A stretch of 64,000 nt of DNA from Candidatus Poribacteria bacterium (GCA_022821965.1 JAJECN010000046.1:60722-124721); one strand, 5' to 3'; numbered from the stretch's first letter, positions 28,852-38,552 are shown. Numbers and translations: made by a program. The notes: generated by a model from the letters alone, not told the origin.

Positions 28852-29559
28852 ATGACATACGACATAACAAAAATGACGCATGCACAGTTCAGCATTTGGC
28901 TTGTGCCGATAGTAGACCGTCCGCTCTTTGAATCCCGCGAACGACTTGTCTCTTTGCTGACCGAGAACGCAGATAGAGAGACATTGGAAACTGAGTTCCA
29001 AGAGTTTTACGAAGGCTATTGCGGACTGGCATTTGAGTTAGAGGAGCCTGAGGCGCATCTGCTCTCAATATTGAAGGTATCTGAAACATTCGTGCCCCTG
29101 CAGAAGCGCGTCGCAGCTGTAGAAGCTGTGCGAAAAACTTCGCCTGCAGGACGCATAGCACGACGGATGAGCGACAGACCGCTGATCACCGATCCGCAAC
29201 CGGAGATAAAGGTTTCGGCGTTATCAGATGACGAATTCCGCGTGCTGATGGAAACGCTTACGAATTGGGAACTTTTTGCAGCGCGCGAGCGAGTTGCTAA
29301 ATTACAGAAAGCAGCACCATCGGTTGCCATGACAGAGCAGCTGAAATCGGCATTCCTTGAATTTTTTGTGTGCTATTTGGAGTTGGAACAGTTTCTTGAA
29401 GATTATTATTATGACCCAGATGAAGGGTTAGAATTGCGTCCGGAGGTGGCTGAGAGGTTAGAACGGAGCGTTGCAGAGGTCGAAGCTGGCACTGCTGAAT
29501 TAATTCCACTTGAGGAGGTCGCCAAAGAGCTCGGGGTTAAGTTGAAATGTACACGTTAG
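28852..29559 (+). CDS. Putative antitoxin with internally duplicated domain
   Basis: A 235-residue protein starting 15 bases after recG. Two halves resemble each other: FSIWLVPIVDRPLFESRERL (residues about 11-30) against FRVLMETLTNWELFAARERV (about 126-145), each followed by a Phe-x-Glu-rich helix and Leu/Glu stretch. The C-terminus, AGTAELIPLEEVAKELGV, resembles the tail of RelE/ParE-partner antitoxins. Its end overlaps the toxin-like gene by 13 bases. Antitoxins of this class are usually 70-100 residues, so both length and duplication are odd. Function is inferred from the partner. Confidence 0.6.
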   Translation: MTYDITKMTHAQFSIWLVPIVDRPLFESRERLVSLLTENADRETLETEFQEFYEGYCGLAFELEEPEAHLLSILKVSETFVPLQKRVAAVEAVRKTSPAGRIARRMSDRPLITDPQPEIKVSALSDDEFRVLMETLTNWELFAARERVAKLQKAAPSVAMTEQLKSAFLEFFVCYLELEQFLEDYYYDPDEGLELRPEVAERLERSVAEVEAGTAELIPLEEVAKELGVKLKCTR

Positions 29560-29804
29560 AGTTCAGGGCACGTGCAAGGTCAAATTTACGGCGTTTAGAT
29601 GGCACAATCCGGACACGAATCCTCAATAAATTGGAATGGTTATGCGAAAATTGTGATACACATCGCCACGAGGCTCTTCGAGGCCCCCATAGAGGCAAGT
29701 TCCGTTTACGTATTGCTGATGATTATCGAGTTATCTACACCTTCAATAGACAAACAAGAACGATTGTTGTTCACGAAGTTGGACATCGGAGCAGCGTCTA
29801 TTAA
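29547..29804 (+). CDS. RelE/ParE-superfamily toxin
   Basis: An 85-residue protein with the RelE/ParE fold pattern: MYTLEFRARARSNLRRLD, helix IRTRILNKLEWL, then GPHRGKFRLRIADDYRVIYTF and IVVHEVGHRSSVY. The GxFRLRIADDYRVIY strand and terminal VGHRxxVY are hallmark positions of the mRNA-interferase branch. The gene overlaps the antitoxin-like gene by 13 bases, the usual coupling in type II modules. Such toxins cleave ribosome-bound mRNA or inhibit gyrase; which applies is not determined. Confidence 0.82.
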   Translation: MYTLEFRARARSNLRRLDGTIRTRILNKLEWLCENCDTHRHEALRGPHRGKFRLRIADDYRVIYTFNRQTRTIVVHEVGHRSSVY

Positions 29805-29859
29805 CATTGATGTGAAATGTGCAATTTTTTTCAGAACAATGACCGAACAAATAAACTAT

Positions 29860-30828
29860 TCACAGAAACGTAGTTATCAAACGGTATAACTGTGGAATAG
29901 TCACCGAGAAATCCCCAGAAATGTGATACCCCTCACCGCCATCTTTCACTGTACGGATGAGAATCGTCTTTTTCGGACGGTGGTAGTAGTGCGCATCGGT
30001 AGTCTCTCCCTCGTCTTGGAAATCGGGAAAATCAATCAGGTCAAAGTTCGCAGTCGTGAAATGCCGAATCTCTTCACCGCGCTGGGTTGCGATATTGCGT
30101 GCCATTGAGAGGCTTTTGAGATAAACTTCAGGTCCCATAACAGCGGAACCCAGATTCAGAAAAACACCGCCTTCCAATTGTGAGACACTGTGCGCAAACC
30201 GGAGGAAATCCTCGCCTGTTGTCCACCCCATTGCGGCATAATCAGCGGAAGGATGCTGGTCAATGATGTCATAGCCGATGCCTTTGTGAACGGTGAACGG
30301 CACACCCAACCGATACGCCGCGGCGAACATGCTTACGTCGCGATGCGGAAAAGGGATACCCTGTTCACCTTCTTGGATTAATCGACCGACCGCTTCCCCG
30401 AAACCGAGTTTATCCTCATACCCCCGAACAATTGCCTCGTTCAGGTAGCGTCCCGTCTCCTCCCAATTGCCGAACTTACCGTCCCAGATATAGTCTTCCA
30501 CATCCTCAAGCGTTGCCCCGATGTGGGCGAGTTCAAAATCGTGGATGGCACACGCGCCATTGGTAGCGACATGTGTGATGACACCACGTTCCATCAAATC
30601 GATGATAAAGCGAGAGTTGCCGCGCCGCATGACGTGCGCGCCCATCATCCAGATGACTTGTCTTCCCGCGCGATGTGCTTCAACGATTCGATCTGCAACA
30701 GTGTGGAGGTGTGGGTTTTCATAGGGTGGAGGTTCCGCATCTAACGCATAAACGTCTGCCACCGTCATCTTGTGTCGGCGTTCAGTCAGCGGTATAACTG
30801 TGAGTTGCTCACGATTCAATCTATCCAT
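29860..30828 (-). CDS. Deoxyhypusine synthase-like protein
   Basis: A 322-residue soluble protein. RQVIWMMGAHVMRRGNSRFIIDLMERG and THVATNGACAIHDFELA resemble the NAD-binding core of bacterial deoxyhypusine-synthase-like proteins, as do FTVHKGIGYDIIDQHPSADYAAMGW and GGVFLNLGSAVMGPEVYLKSL. Bacteria lack eIF5A, so these relatives probably act on a polyamine or other amine, for instance homospermidine synthesis; this is inference. It starts five bases after smc and is likely cotranscribed with it. Family assignment is from memory of motif layout and moderately certain. Confidence 0.6.
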   Translation of the reverse strand: MDRLNREQLTVIPLTERRHKMTVADVYALDAEPPPYENPHLHTVADRIVEAHRAGRQVIWMMGAHVMRRGNSRFIIDLMERGVITHVATNGACAIHDFELAHIGATLEDVEDYIWDGKFGNWEETGRYLNEAIVRGYEDKLGFGEAVGRLIQEGEQGIPFPHRDVSMFAAAYRLGVPFTVHKGIGYDIIDQHPSADYAAMGWTTGEDFLRFAHSVSQLEGGVFLNLGSAVMGPEVYLKSLSMARNIATQRGEEIRHFTTANFDLIDFPDFQDEGETTDAHYYHRPKKTILIRTVKDGGEGYHISGDFSVTIPQLYRLITTFL

Positions 30829-30833
30829 TATGG

Positions 30834-33800
30834 CTACTCAGCAAACTTAGCAGAGACAATTTTTGAGATACCCGCCTGTTCCATCGTCACACCGTACATC
30901 GCGTCAGCGATCTCCATCGTGCGACGGTTGTGCGTGATAATAACGAACTGTGTATTCTCGGCATAGGCACGGATAAGATTGGTGAAACGGAGCACATTCG
31001 CCTCGTCAAGCGCGGCATCAACCTCGTCAAGGACACAGAAAGGACTCGGTTTAATCTTGAAAACAGCAAACAGGAGCCCAATCGCAACCAATGAACGTTC
31101 ACCACCGGAAAGCTGCGTGATGCTCTGCGGACGTTTGCCCGGCGGACGCGCAATAATGTCAATCCCCGAATCAAGCACTTCAGACGGATCTGTCAATAGC
31201 AATTCCGTTTCGCCGCCGCCGAAGAGTTGTGCGAAAACCTCTTGGAAGTTCGCCTGTACCTTTTCAAAGGTCTCAAGGAATACATCCTTCGAGGTCTGGT
31301 TAATTTTCTGTATCACCTGATAGGTGGCTTGCATGGACTGTTCGAGATCCGTGCGCTGGGAAACAAGGAAATCTTGGCGTTTCTTATGTTCCTCGTAAGC
31401 CTCGATCGCCTTGAGATTTACTGCACCCATCGCGGAGATTTCCGCCTTCAACTTTTCAACGCTATCCAACAGATCAATCTCGTCCATTGCCTGTTCATTA
31501 TCCCCCAACGGGGGCAGTGCATCAATTGAGACCTGATATTTATCGTGGATGCGGGTTGAAACTGATTTTATGCGCATCTCCAGCTGGGTCGTTGCGACCT
31601 CAAGCTTATGACGCTCTCGGTTCTGTTTCTCGAAGTTTCTACGGGTTGCGCGCATCTCTTTTTGGAGAACGGTTACCTCTTGGAGGAGTTTCTCACGTTC
31701 CTCTGTCAGTTCCTCAACATGCGCTTCAGCCTCAGCGCGATCCGCCTCTAACCGGAGGAACTCGCGTTGCGCCACTTCTACCTGTTCACCGAGGTCAATC
31801 TTGGTCTGTTCATCTGCGTCAATAACCGCTTGTTGTTCAGCAATATCCTTTTCTGTCCGCTGTTGTGTCTCTTCAAACGTCTTTATCTCGGACATCAAAC
31901 CCTGCAATTTCTGATGCTGCCCTGCCAAAAAGACTTCCATCTCTTGGCAGCTCCCGGCGACTTCAGCATGTTTCTTGTTTTCGCTCTCAATTTGTTCGGA
32001 TACGCGCTCAATCCAGCGTTGCGTGCGAGTACTCTTCTGCGTCAATTCCGCGATTTCAGTCTCAAGTGCCTGCTGTTCCTCGCGTGATGCATCGACGGCT
32101 TTGCTTAATTTTCGGTTTTCTGTCCGAATCTCGGCGAGTTGCTGTTCAAGTCGAACAACCTGAAGGTTCGCCTGCTCCATGTCTTTCGTCAGCGATGCTT
32201 GCTCAACCCGCTTATCTTGCCATTGTGCAGTGAGCGTCCGCCGCGTGTTTTGCAAATCCGCTATTTTCGCGGCGTACGCCTTACGCTTCTCAACCTTTCG
32301 ATTTGAGCTCTGTGTCAATTTCCCGATCTCATTTTCGAGCGTTTCAAGTTCGCGAGCGCGACGGAGTAACCCACTCTGTCTCTGATTCGTTTGACCGCCA
32401 GTGATAGCTCCAGACGTATCAATGACATCTCCATCTAAAGTAACGAGACGTGCCCTCGGACGGAATTGACGGGTAAGAGCGACAGCAACATCCAAATCCT
32501 CAATGACGAGTGTATTACCCAACAGATGTTGCATCGCAGGCTCATATTCATGGTCATAGTCAATCAATTCCTGCGCGATGCCGATGACACCGGGTTCGTT
32601 GAGCAGTGCCTCATCATAGAATCTGCGTTCGCGTATAAAATCAAGCGGGAGAAACTTCACCCTACCCGCGCGATGCTTTTTAAGGAAAGCAACACTACTT
32701 TGCGCATCCTCAGCAGTCTCAGTAATAACACTCTGAATATCGCTACCGAGTGCGACCTCTATCGCGACCTCATACTCAGCATCCGTCGCGAGCAGTTCGG
32801 CAACAACACCACAGACACCCTGAAACTGATCCGGATAGCGGGTTTTTGCCTGCATTACCGCCCGAACACCAGCGTAGTATCCTTCATAAGCAGATTGCAA
32901 TTCCTGTAGCGATTTAAGCCGTGAGACATTACTGCCTAACGTATTCTGTAAACCTTGAATTTCGGCTTCAATCTTGCGGAGGGCATCCTGATTTTCCTGC
33001 AGGTTCGTTTCAACGTGATTTCTCTCGGCTTCAATATGAACCAGTTCTGCTTTCAGTTGTGTTTCGGCGCGTTGGACCGTAGCGTGCACATCAGTAGCAG
33101 TCTTGAGTTCGGTGTCCAAAGCCTCTGTATTTTCTTTCAGGCGATGGAGATTTCCCTCGGTGCTATTCAAATCGTGCTCAATTGCGAGACGTTTGCGCTC
33201 GCGGGTTTCCAATTCGGTTGCGGTCTCCTGTAAGGCAGTCTGCGCCTCTTGCACAGACTCCTTAGCGGCAGTGATGCGTTCGGCGAGTTGTGTGAGCAGC
33301 TGCTGACGTGCCGCCAATCGGCTTTCCTCTATTTTGCTGGATGCTTCAAGTTTTTGGTACTCTTGGGTGCGCTCGCGTTGCTGTGTGAGAACGGCTTTTT
33401 GTTGTGCCTTTAAGGATTCAAGCGTCTGGAGTGCACGCTCGCGCTGCTTTTGGATGTTGAGCTGACGTTCCTTGTGAAGAACGATCTGACGTTCAATCTG
33501 CTCAATGTTCGTTTCAATCTCACGAAGTGCCGTCTGTCCGGCACGGATAGTTTCATCCAATTCAGATTGGCGGTTTGTGGAATTTTCAATGCGTTCCTCG
33601 GCAGCTTTAAGCGTTTCAGAAGCACCCGCGACACTGGTGAGGATCTCGTCTAAATCCGCTTGGGCTTGGTTATAATCCGTGCGGAGTTTATCGTATTCCC
33701 TGTGCGCGAGGTTCAACTCAAACTGCTTTAACTGCGCTTGTTGTGTGTTATAGTGCTGCGCTTGTTCCGCTTGCGTTTTGAGTTCTTCAGTTTCGCGTTG

Positions 33801-34427
33801 TAATTCCTGTATCACATCGTTGATACGGACGAGATTTTGCTCGGTCTGCTCAAGTTTACGGAGTGCTGTTTTCTTTCGGTGTTTATATTTCGTAATGCCA
33901 GCAACTTCATCAAATAGAAAGCGGCGTTCTTCCGGGCGCACGTTTAGGATTACATCAATCTTGCTCTGCTCCATGACGGAGTAGGCATCAACCCCGATAC
34001 CCGTATCCATAAAGAGTTCACTAATATCGCGGAGACGGCACGGGCTCTGATTAATCAGATAGCGGCTTTCACCGTCGCGTCCGAGGTGCCGACATACCTC
34101 AACTTCAGGAGCCTGAAGGGCAACATTGGCGGTGTCTTGTACGGGCGCATCCGGATTGGCAAGCCCATTATTTGAAAAACGCAGTGCCACCTCTGTTTTC
34201 TGGGCAGGGGCAAAATTGGCACCCCCGTTGAAAAGTAGGTCGCGCATAGAAGAACACCGAAGGGCGCGGGCACTCTGTTCTCCAAGTACCCACCGAATGG
34301 CATCGGACACGTTGCTTTTTCCGCAACCGTTGGGTCCGACAATTGTAGTGACACCCGGTTCGAGTATCAATTCAACATCTTCGGCGAAACTCTTAAATCC
34401 ACGAATTTTGATGCTGTTTAAGTGCAA
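30834..34427 (-). CDS. smc: Chromosome segregation ATPase SMC
   Basis: A 1197-residue SMC protein. Walker A is GPNGCGKSNVSDAIRW near residue 35, followed by a long coiled coil to about 500, a hinge (GVCGVVAELLATDAEYEVAI to ALTRQFRPRARLVTLDGD), a second coiled coil, the signature LSGGERSLVAIGLLF and Walker B PFCVLDEVDAALDEAN. It organises and segregates the chromosome with ScpAB. An open frame begins at a GTG at 34445, but AAGGAGG lies within those codons, seven bases before a TTG at 34427; starting there gives the family-typical MHLNSIKIRGFKSF. Confidence 0.95.
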   Translation of the reverse strand: MHLNSIKIRGFKSFAEDVELILEPGVTTIVGPNGCGKSNVSDAIRWVLGEQSARALRCSSMRDLLFNGGANFAPAQKTEVALRFSNNGLANPDAPVQDTANVALQAPEVEVCRHLGRDGESRYLINQSPCRLRDISELFMDTGIGVDAYSVMEQSKIDVILNVRPEERRFLFDEVAGITKYKHRKKTALRKLEQTEQNLVRINDVIQELQRETEELKTQAEQAQHYNTQQAQLKQFELNLAHREYDKLRTDYNQAQADLDEILTSVAGASETLKAAEERIENSTNRQSELDETIRAGQTALREIETNIEQIERQIVLHKERQLNIQKQRERALQTLESLKAQQKAVLTQQRERTQEYQKLEASSKIEESRLAARQQLLTQLAERITAAKESVQEAQTALQETATELETRERKRLAIEHDLNSTEGNLHRLKENTEALDTELKTATDVHATVQRAETQLKAELVHIEAERNHVETNLQENQDALRKIEAEIQGLQNTLGSNVSRLKSLQELQSAYEGYYAGVRAVMQAKTRYPDQFQGVCGVVAELLATDAEYEVAIEVALGSDIQSVITETAEDAQSSVAFLKKHRAGRVKFLPLDFIRERRFYDEALLNEPGVIGIAQELIDYDHEYEPAMQHLLGNTLVIEDLDVAVALTRQFRPRARLVTLDGDVIDTSGAITGGQTNQRQSGLLRRARELETLENEIGKLTQSSNRKVEKRKAYAAKIADLQNTRRTLTAQWQDKRVEQASLTKDMEQANLQVVRLEQQLAEIRTENRKLSKAVDASREEQQALETEIAELTQKSTRTQRWIERVSEQIESENKKHAEVAGSCQEMEVFLAGQHQKLQGLMSEIKTFEETQQRTEKDIAEQQAVIDADEQTKIDLGEQVEVAQREFLRLEADRAEAEAHVEELTEEREKLLQEVTVLQKEMRATRRNFEKQNRERHKLEVATTQLEMRIKSVSTRIHDKYQVSIDALPPLGDNEQAMDEIDLLDSVEKLKAEISAMGAVNLKAIEAYEEHKKRQDFLVSQRTDLEQSMQATYQVIQKINQTSKDVFLETFEKVQANFQEVFAQLFGGGETELLLTDPSEVLDSGIDIIARPPGKRPQSITQLSGGERSLVAIGLLFAVFKIKPSPFCVLDEVDAALDEANVLRFTNLIRAYAENTQFVIITHNRRTMEIADAMYGVTMEQAGISKIVSAKFAE

Positions 34428-34599
34428 AGGTGCAGCCTCCTTCACTACAGATTCAGGGAATTAGCTTCATGATAAGTAGTTTTTGGGTGCAGCTTTCAAA
34501 GGCGACAACCGCCTCATGGAGAAAAGACACACCTGCAAACTTCGTCCGAGCGCGGACATTGTATAAAACGAAAGTATATATGAAAAAGTTTCACGATTT

Positions 34600-35352
34600 T
34601 CAAGACGCTAAAGTTCTCGCCACTGTCAAAACGTCGATTTCAACTGGATCGGCAGTCCATAATTCGCTAACCGCTTCACGGATTGTAGCACCGGTTGTAA
34701 AAACATCGTCAATAATCAGAAGCCGTTTTCCACGGATAATCTCTGGGTTCCGGATCCCAAAAGCACCGATGATGTTCTGCTGGCGGGCTTCTCTATCCAA
34801 ACGACTCTGTGCCACCGTATACCGATGCCGAACCAGCACGTCTGTGAGAACCGGCACACCCTCTGCACCCGCAATCGCGTTGGCAAGGAGTGCCGCCTGA
34901 TTAAAGCCTCGTTCTCGTAAACGCTTTCTATGAATCGAGATAGGCAGAACAAAGTCGTATTCTGCAATACGACAGTCCGTGGGTATATGTGCGTTTATCA
35001 ACCGAATCAGATGTTGCGCAAGCACCTTCTTCTTCTCGAATTTGAAGAGACGTATTGCCTCTTGGAGCGTTGTCTGATAAAATGCTATAGACCTGAGTTT
35101 GCCGTAGCGCGGCGGGGAAATCGCACACGCATCGCAAAGTCCGTTCACACCCGGCGTGCCACATATATCGCACCAAGGAGGTTCAAGGAATTGAATATCC
35201 TGCCAGCAGTTTGCACAGATATAAGGCACAGATGTAACCCCAAGGAATTCTTCACAGACCCGGCATTCCGCCGGATAGAGGAAGACAACGGCAGTTTCAA
35301 ATATGTTCCGTAAAAAAGAAGGTCCCTGTAAACCTATCGGCTTCGATTCCAT
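34600..35352 (-). CDS. comF: ComF family phosphoribosyltransferase-like protein
   Basis: About 250 residues. The N-terminus has zinc-ribbon pairs CRVCEEF, CANCW, CDICG and CDAC, followed by FKFEKKKVLAQHLIRLI and the phosphoribosyltransferase PRPP loop LLIIDDVFTTGATIRE. FNQAALLA and VAQSRLDREARQQNIIGAF are conserved in ComF. ComF is needed for DNA uptake in competent bacteria; here no other competence gene is in view, and many genomes keep it for another purpose. AGGTG before the ATG at 35352 favours that start over a GTG at 35364. Confidence 0.88.
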   Translation of the reverse strand: MESKPIGLQGPSFLRNIFETAVVFLYPAECRVCEEFLGVTSVPYICANCWQDIQFLEPPWCDICGTPGVNGLCDACAISPPRYGKLRSIAFYQTTLQEAIRLFKFEKKKVLAQHLIRLINAHIPTDCRIAEYDFVLPISIHRKRLRERGFNQAALLANAIAGAEGVPVLTDVLVRHRYTVAQSRLDREARQQNIIGAFGIRNPEIIRGKRLLIIDDVFTTGATIREAVSELWTADPVEIDVLTVARTLAS

Positions 35353-35446
35353 GCGATGCAACACCTGAATGAAATTAGAAGTTATTATATAATAAGTTTA
35401 ACATAAATAGGCTTTAATGTCAAGACAAAAGAGGAGAAAAAAGAAG

Positions 35447-36223
35447 ATGGAAAGACCGGTCGTATTTTACAATCAAGCACAACAGATAAACGGGATATTG
35501 CATTCACCGACGCATTGCGATGCATTATGTCCCGCAGTTGTCTTCTTGCACGGATTCACTGGAACAAAGGTCGAGCCACACAGAATATTTGTTAAGACTG
35601 CGCGGGAACTCGCCTCTATTGGTTTTTACGTGCTTCGCTTTGATTTTCGCGGCTCAGGAGACAGTGCCGGAGATTTTTCAGAGATGACCATCGGCGGTGA
35701 GATCTCCGATGCTATCAAGTCAATTGATGTCCTCAGTACCATGCAAGGCGTAGACCCTGAACGCATCGGCATTTTAGGGTTGAGCATGGGTGGGTGCGTC
35801 GCGGCGTGTGTTTCTGGGCAAGATGCGCGCGTGAAATCAACAGTGATGTGGGCACCGCTCTCGGACGACCCACCAGATCGGAAACAGGAAATCTTGGAGA
35901 GGTCCAAACACACACCAACACCAGAGGAGATCGCGCAGCTAAACCCAAACATCGTCGGGAAGGCGTTCTATGAAGAACTCCCCAACATATCGCCTTCCGC
36001 TCTTATTCAGCAGTTTACAGGCGCGCTCCTCGTTATCCACGGCAGTGCTGATGATGTCGTGCCAGTCTCTCACGGCAAACGCTATTACGAACTCATGCGT
36101 GAACGCGACGCTTCGACAGCACTTGAGATTATTGATAAGGGCGACCACACCTTCAACACCGTTGCCTCGGAGCAAGCAGTCATCGCTAAATCGGTTGCGT
36201 GGTTTCAGCAGACGTTGACATAG
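35447..36223 (+). CDS. Alpha/beta hydrolase (dienelactone hydrolase/esterase-like)
   Basis: About 258 residues from the ATG at 35447, preceded by AGAGGAG; the frame continues upstream to 35417. The nucleophile elbow is GLSMGG (Ser at about residue 116), the oxyanion region HGFTGTKVEPH, the acid in HGSADDVVP and the His in IIDKGDHTF, so the triad is complete. Cytosolic, no signal peptide. It resembles the feruloyl esterase/S9-like acylhydrolases. Substrate unknown. It converges on an oxidoreductase gene with a single base between stop codons. Confidence 0.85.
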   Translation: MERPVVFYNQAQQINGILHSPTHCDALCPAVVFLHGFTGTKVEPHRIFVKTARELASIGFYVLRFDFRGSGDSAGDFSEMTIGGEISDAIKSIDVLSTMQGVDPERIGILGLSMGGCVAACVSGQDARVKSTVMWAPLSDDPPDRKQEILERSKHTPTPEEIAQLNPNIVGKAFYEELPNISPSALIQQFTGALLVIHGSADDVVPVSHGKRYYELMRERDASTALEIIDKGDHTFNTVASEQAVIAKSVAWFQQTLT

Positions 36224-36224
36224 A

Positions 36225-37166
36225 TTATTCGGACGCAAGGCTGATACGGATCGCCTCAAGGGCAACCCTCGCATCTTCCAAATTTGGGGGTTGGTCGGCA
36301 GCATCTCGGATTTCAGAGAGCCACAATTCCTGAAGCGTCAGTTGTGGGGAATCCGGTATAGAGATTGGCGTTACACCAGCGGGTGTCGTGCAGTGCCATT
36401 CATCGCCAGCATCGCTTATCGTCCCCTCGGTGAGGACGTAACGCTCATGTTCCTCAGAGGCGTTAATTGCAACACCGCCTGCCCATGTCCACTGTCCAAT
36501 GCCACCACGTTTGAATTCAACGGTGAGTGTGTTGACAAATCGGTCGTATTGCCCATTTTCCTTTAGTCCTTCATAGACAGCACTCTTTTTAACAGACGAG
36601 GCACCACCAAAGAAATCTACAATCGGATAGATATGGTAGATGAAAAAGTGGGTAGGTGTACCTGACACAGGCAGATTGAAGAGAATCTCAGGACGGGCAC
36701 CGCGTCCCGGCGTAAGGCGCACAAAAGAAGTGAGCAGTAAATCGCCAAGTTCGCCTATTTTCTGCTTGAGTGCCTTGTGCGTGTTGGAGACAACTTCTGG
36801 ATGTGAGACTCGGAGAACGCGCCCGCGCTCCTCAGCGATCCGAAGTGCTGCCTCCCCTTCACCGACATCACTGGCGAATGGATATTCCACAAAAACATGT
36901 TTATCCACCTGTAACGCCTCGAGGATAATCTCACCGTGGCTGTCGTTGTGCGTACAGATAACGATGCCGTCTATATCTTCGCGTTGAACAAGGCGATGCC
37001 ATTCGGGGATAAATACGGCGTTATGTGCTGCAGCAAGTTGTGTTCCTGTCCGCTGATTTCTGGAGGCGATTGCTACGACTTCAGCGGTCTCCATTGGTGA
37101 AAATCGGGCGAGATGATGCCGTGCCATCCCGCCCGAACCGACAATTCCGATTTTAATTTTGGTCAT
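36225..37166 (-). CDS. Gfo/Idh/MocA family oxidoreductase
   Basis: A 313-residue NAD(P)-dependent oxidoreductase. KIGIVGSGGMARHHLARF is the Rossmann motif; VFVEYPFASDVGEGEAAL replaces the usual EKP by EYP, which removes the commonly catalytic Lys position. The C-terminal half has the alpha/beta substrate domain (GGIGQWTWAGGVAIN). Such enzymes act on sugars, inositols or their derivatives. The Lys-to-Tyr change may mean altered or lost activity. It starts about 140 bases downstream of the isomerase gene in the same direction, so both may serve one sugar pathway. Confidence 0.87.
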   Translation of the reverse strand: MTKIKIGIVGSGGMARHHLARFSPMETAEVVAIASRNQRTGTQLAAAHNAVFIPEWHRLVQREDIDGIVICTHNDSHGEIILEALQVDKHVFVEYPFASDVGEGEAALRIAEERGRVLRVSHPEVVSNTHKALKQKIGELGDLLLTSFVRLTPGRGARPEILFNLPVSGTPTHFFIYHIYPIVDFFGGASSVKKSAVYEGLKENGQYDRFVNTLTVEFKRGGIGQWTWAGGVAINASEEHERYVLTEGTISDAGDEWHCTTPAGVTPISIPDSPQLTLQELWLSEIRDAADQPPNLEDARVALEAIRISLASE

Positions 37167-37199
37167 ATTTTTTATGAGACGAACGCAAAATTCTTGCGT

Positions 37200-37306
37200 T
37201 TGCTTATGGGATTAAAAGAGTTTGACTGGAAGGATGGAAGAAAGGAAGGATAAGTGCCCCACACTTCCAACCTTCCACACTTCCAACTTTTGTGTCTATC
37301 CTTCCA
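37200..37306. repeat. GGAAGG / CCTTCC-rich inverted repeat
   Basis: GGAAGGATGGAAGAAAGGAAG near 37225 faces CTTCCAACCTTCCACACTTCC and ATCCTTCCATTCC near 37262-37308, so purine-rich and pyrimidine-rich arms can pair. It lies between the isomerase stop and the oxidoreductase start. Nothing else is seen in this gap. Confidence 0.5.
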
Positions 37307-37309
37307 TTC

Positions 37310-38524
37310 CTATGCCCAGCCTTGGCTTTCACCACCGACACGCGCAGCACTAATCTTCTCGTAATAGCCGCTCTTGCGATAGGCTGCCAACGGGTGCGGG
37401 TCGCGTCCCATTTCCAAGCGGACCTGTTCTAAAAGCGGATTCACATCCGTTTCATACGCGCGTTGGAGGATGGATTCCGCTTCAACCAAGTCAGCGGCAT
37501 CCTGCGCGGCTGCGAGTGCTTCCCTGTCAACGAGCAGTGCCTTTGTATATGCCTTTTGGAGATTACAAACAGATTGGATACTCGCTTCTACCTTCGGCTT
37601 CAGATTGTGGCTCTGATCAATCATGTAAGCGATGTCGGTTTCCGTATTGGGATCAAGTTCCGCGGCGACCAACTCGGTGTAAATCAGGAAAAGTTCCTGT
37701 GGATTGATAGACCCCACCGTCAGATCGTCATCGGCGTATTTCCTGCAGTTGAAGTGGAATCCACCGAGTTTCCCCTCGTCAATCAGATAGGCAACGATGA
37801 ACTCAATATTCGTGCCTTGTGGGTGATGCCCCAAGTCAATGAGGACCTGCGCTTTCTCACCGAGTTTCGTCGCCATAAGATAAGCAGTTCCCCAATCGGC
37901 GAGGTCGGTATGGTAAAACGCTGGCTCAAAGAACTTATACTCGATGAGCATACGGGTGGCATCTGGAAGGGCATCGTAGACTTCGGCTAATGCTTCCTCC
38001 ATCCACCGCTTGCGCTTCCTGAAGTTCGACTGACCGGGGAAGTTAGTGCCGTCTGCGAACCACAAACTGAGCAGATCGGAGTCTGTCTTCTCCATGATGT
38101 CAACACACTCCAGCATGTGATCAATCGCGAGGCGGCGGATATTGGCATCCGGGTTGCAGACGCTTCCGAGTTTATACACCTGATCTTGAAAGACGTTCGG
38201 GTTGATTGCACCGATGCCGATACCGACATCCGCGGCGTACTGTTTCAAGGCACCCCAATCGTCTGTTTTATCCCACGGGATGTGGAGCGCAACGGTAGGA
38301 GCAATGCCAGTGAAGCGGTGAACGGTGGCAGCGTCTTCCAAGCGTTCTGCTGCATTTCGTGCCGCGCCGGATTGTTCAAAGACCCCAAATCGGGTGCCGG
38401 AATTACCGTAACCCCACGAAGGTGTTTCAATGTGCTGCGTTTTGAGATGGTCTTTGACCGTTTCTATCTGAATGCCCTGTTTTTCTAACTTTTCGGCTAA
38501 AAGATCATAAGCGAGATTACTCAT
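37310..38524 (-). CDS. L-rhamnose isomerase-type sugar isomerase
   Basis: A 404-residue TIM-barrel isomerase. Residues [27 protein letters not shown] and [15 protein letters not shown] carry the Glu, Asp, His and Asp metal ligands typical of the RhaI branch (Pseudomonas stutzeri/rhizobial L-rhamnose isomerase). [16 protein letters not shown] is also a strong family segment. Length agrees with the family. It converts L-rhamnose to L-rhamnulose or a related aldose-ketose pair. AAAGGAAAA lies before the ATG. No rhamnulokinase, aldolase or rhamnose transporter is nearby; the neighbouring Gfo/Idh/MocA oxidoreductase is the only likely partner. Confidence 0.82.
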   Translation of the reverse strand: MSNLAYDLLAEKLEKQGIQIETVKDHLKTQHIETPSWGYGNSGTRFGVFEQSGAARNAAERLEDAATVHRFTGIAPTVALHIPWDKTDDWGALKQYAADVGIGIGAINPNVFQDQVYKLGSVCNPDANIRRLAIDHMLECVDIMEKTDSDLLSLWFADGTNFPGQSNFRKRKRWMEEALAEVYDALPDATRMLIEYKFFEPAFYHTDLADWGTAYLMATKLGEKAQVLIDLGHHPQGTNIEFIVAYLIDEGKLGGFHFNCRKYADDDLTVGSINPQELFLIYTELVAAELDPNTETDIAYMIDQSHNLKPKVEASIQSVCNLQKAYTKALLVDREALAAAQDAADLVEAESILQRAYETDVNPLLEQVRLEMGRDPHPLAAYRKSGYYEKISAARVGGESQGWA

Positions 38525-38552
38525 TATGCTTTTCCTTTCTTGGAGGGTGGTT

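Noticed and set aside
31227..32233. Several rightward frames of 100-120 codons opposite smc
   Set aside because: Antisense shadows of the coiled-coil coding sequence with no ribosome binding sites or recognisable domains.
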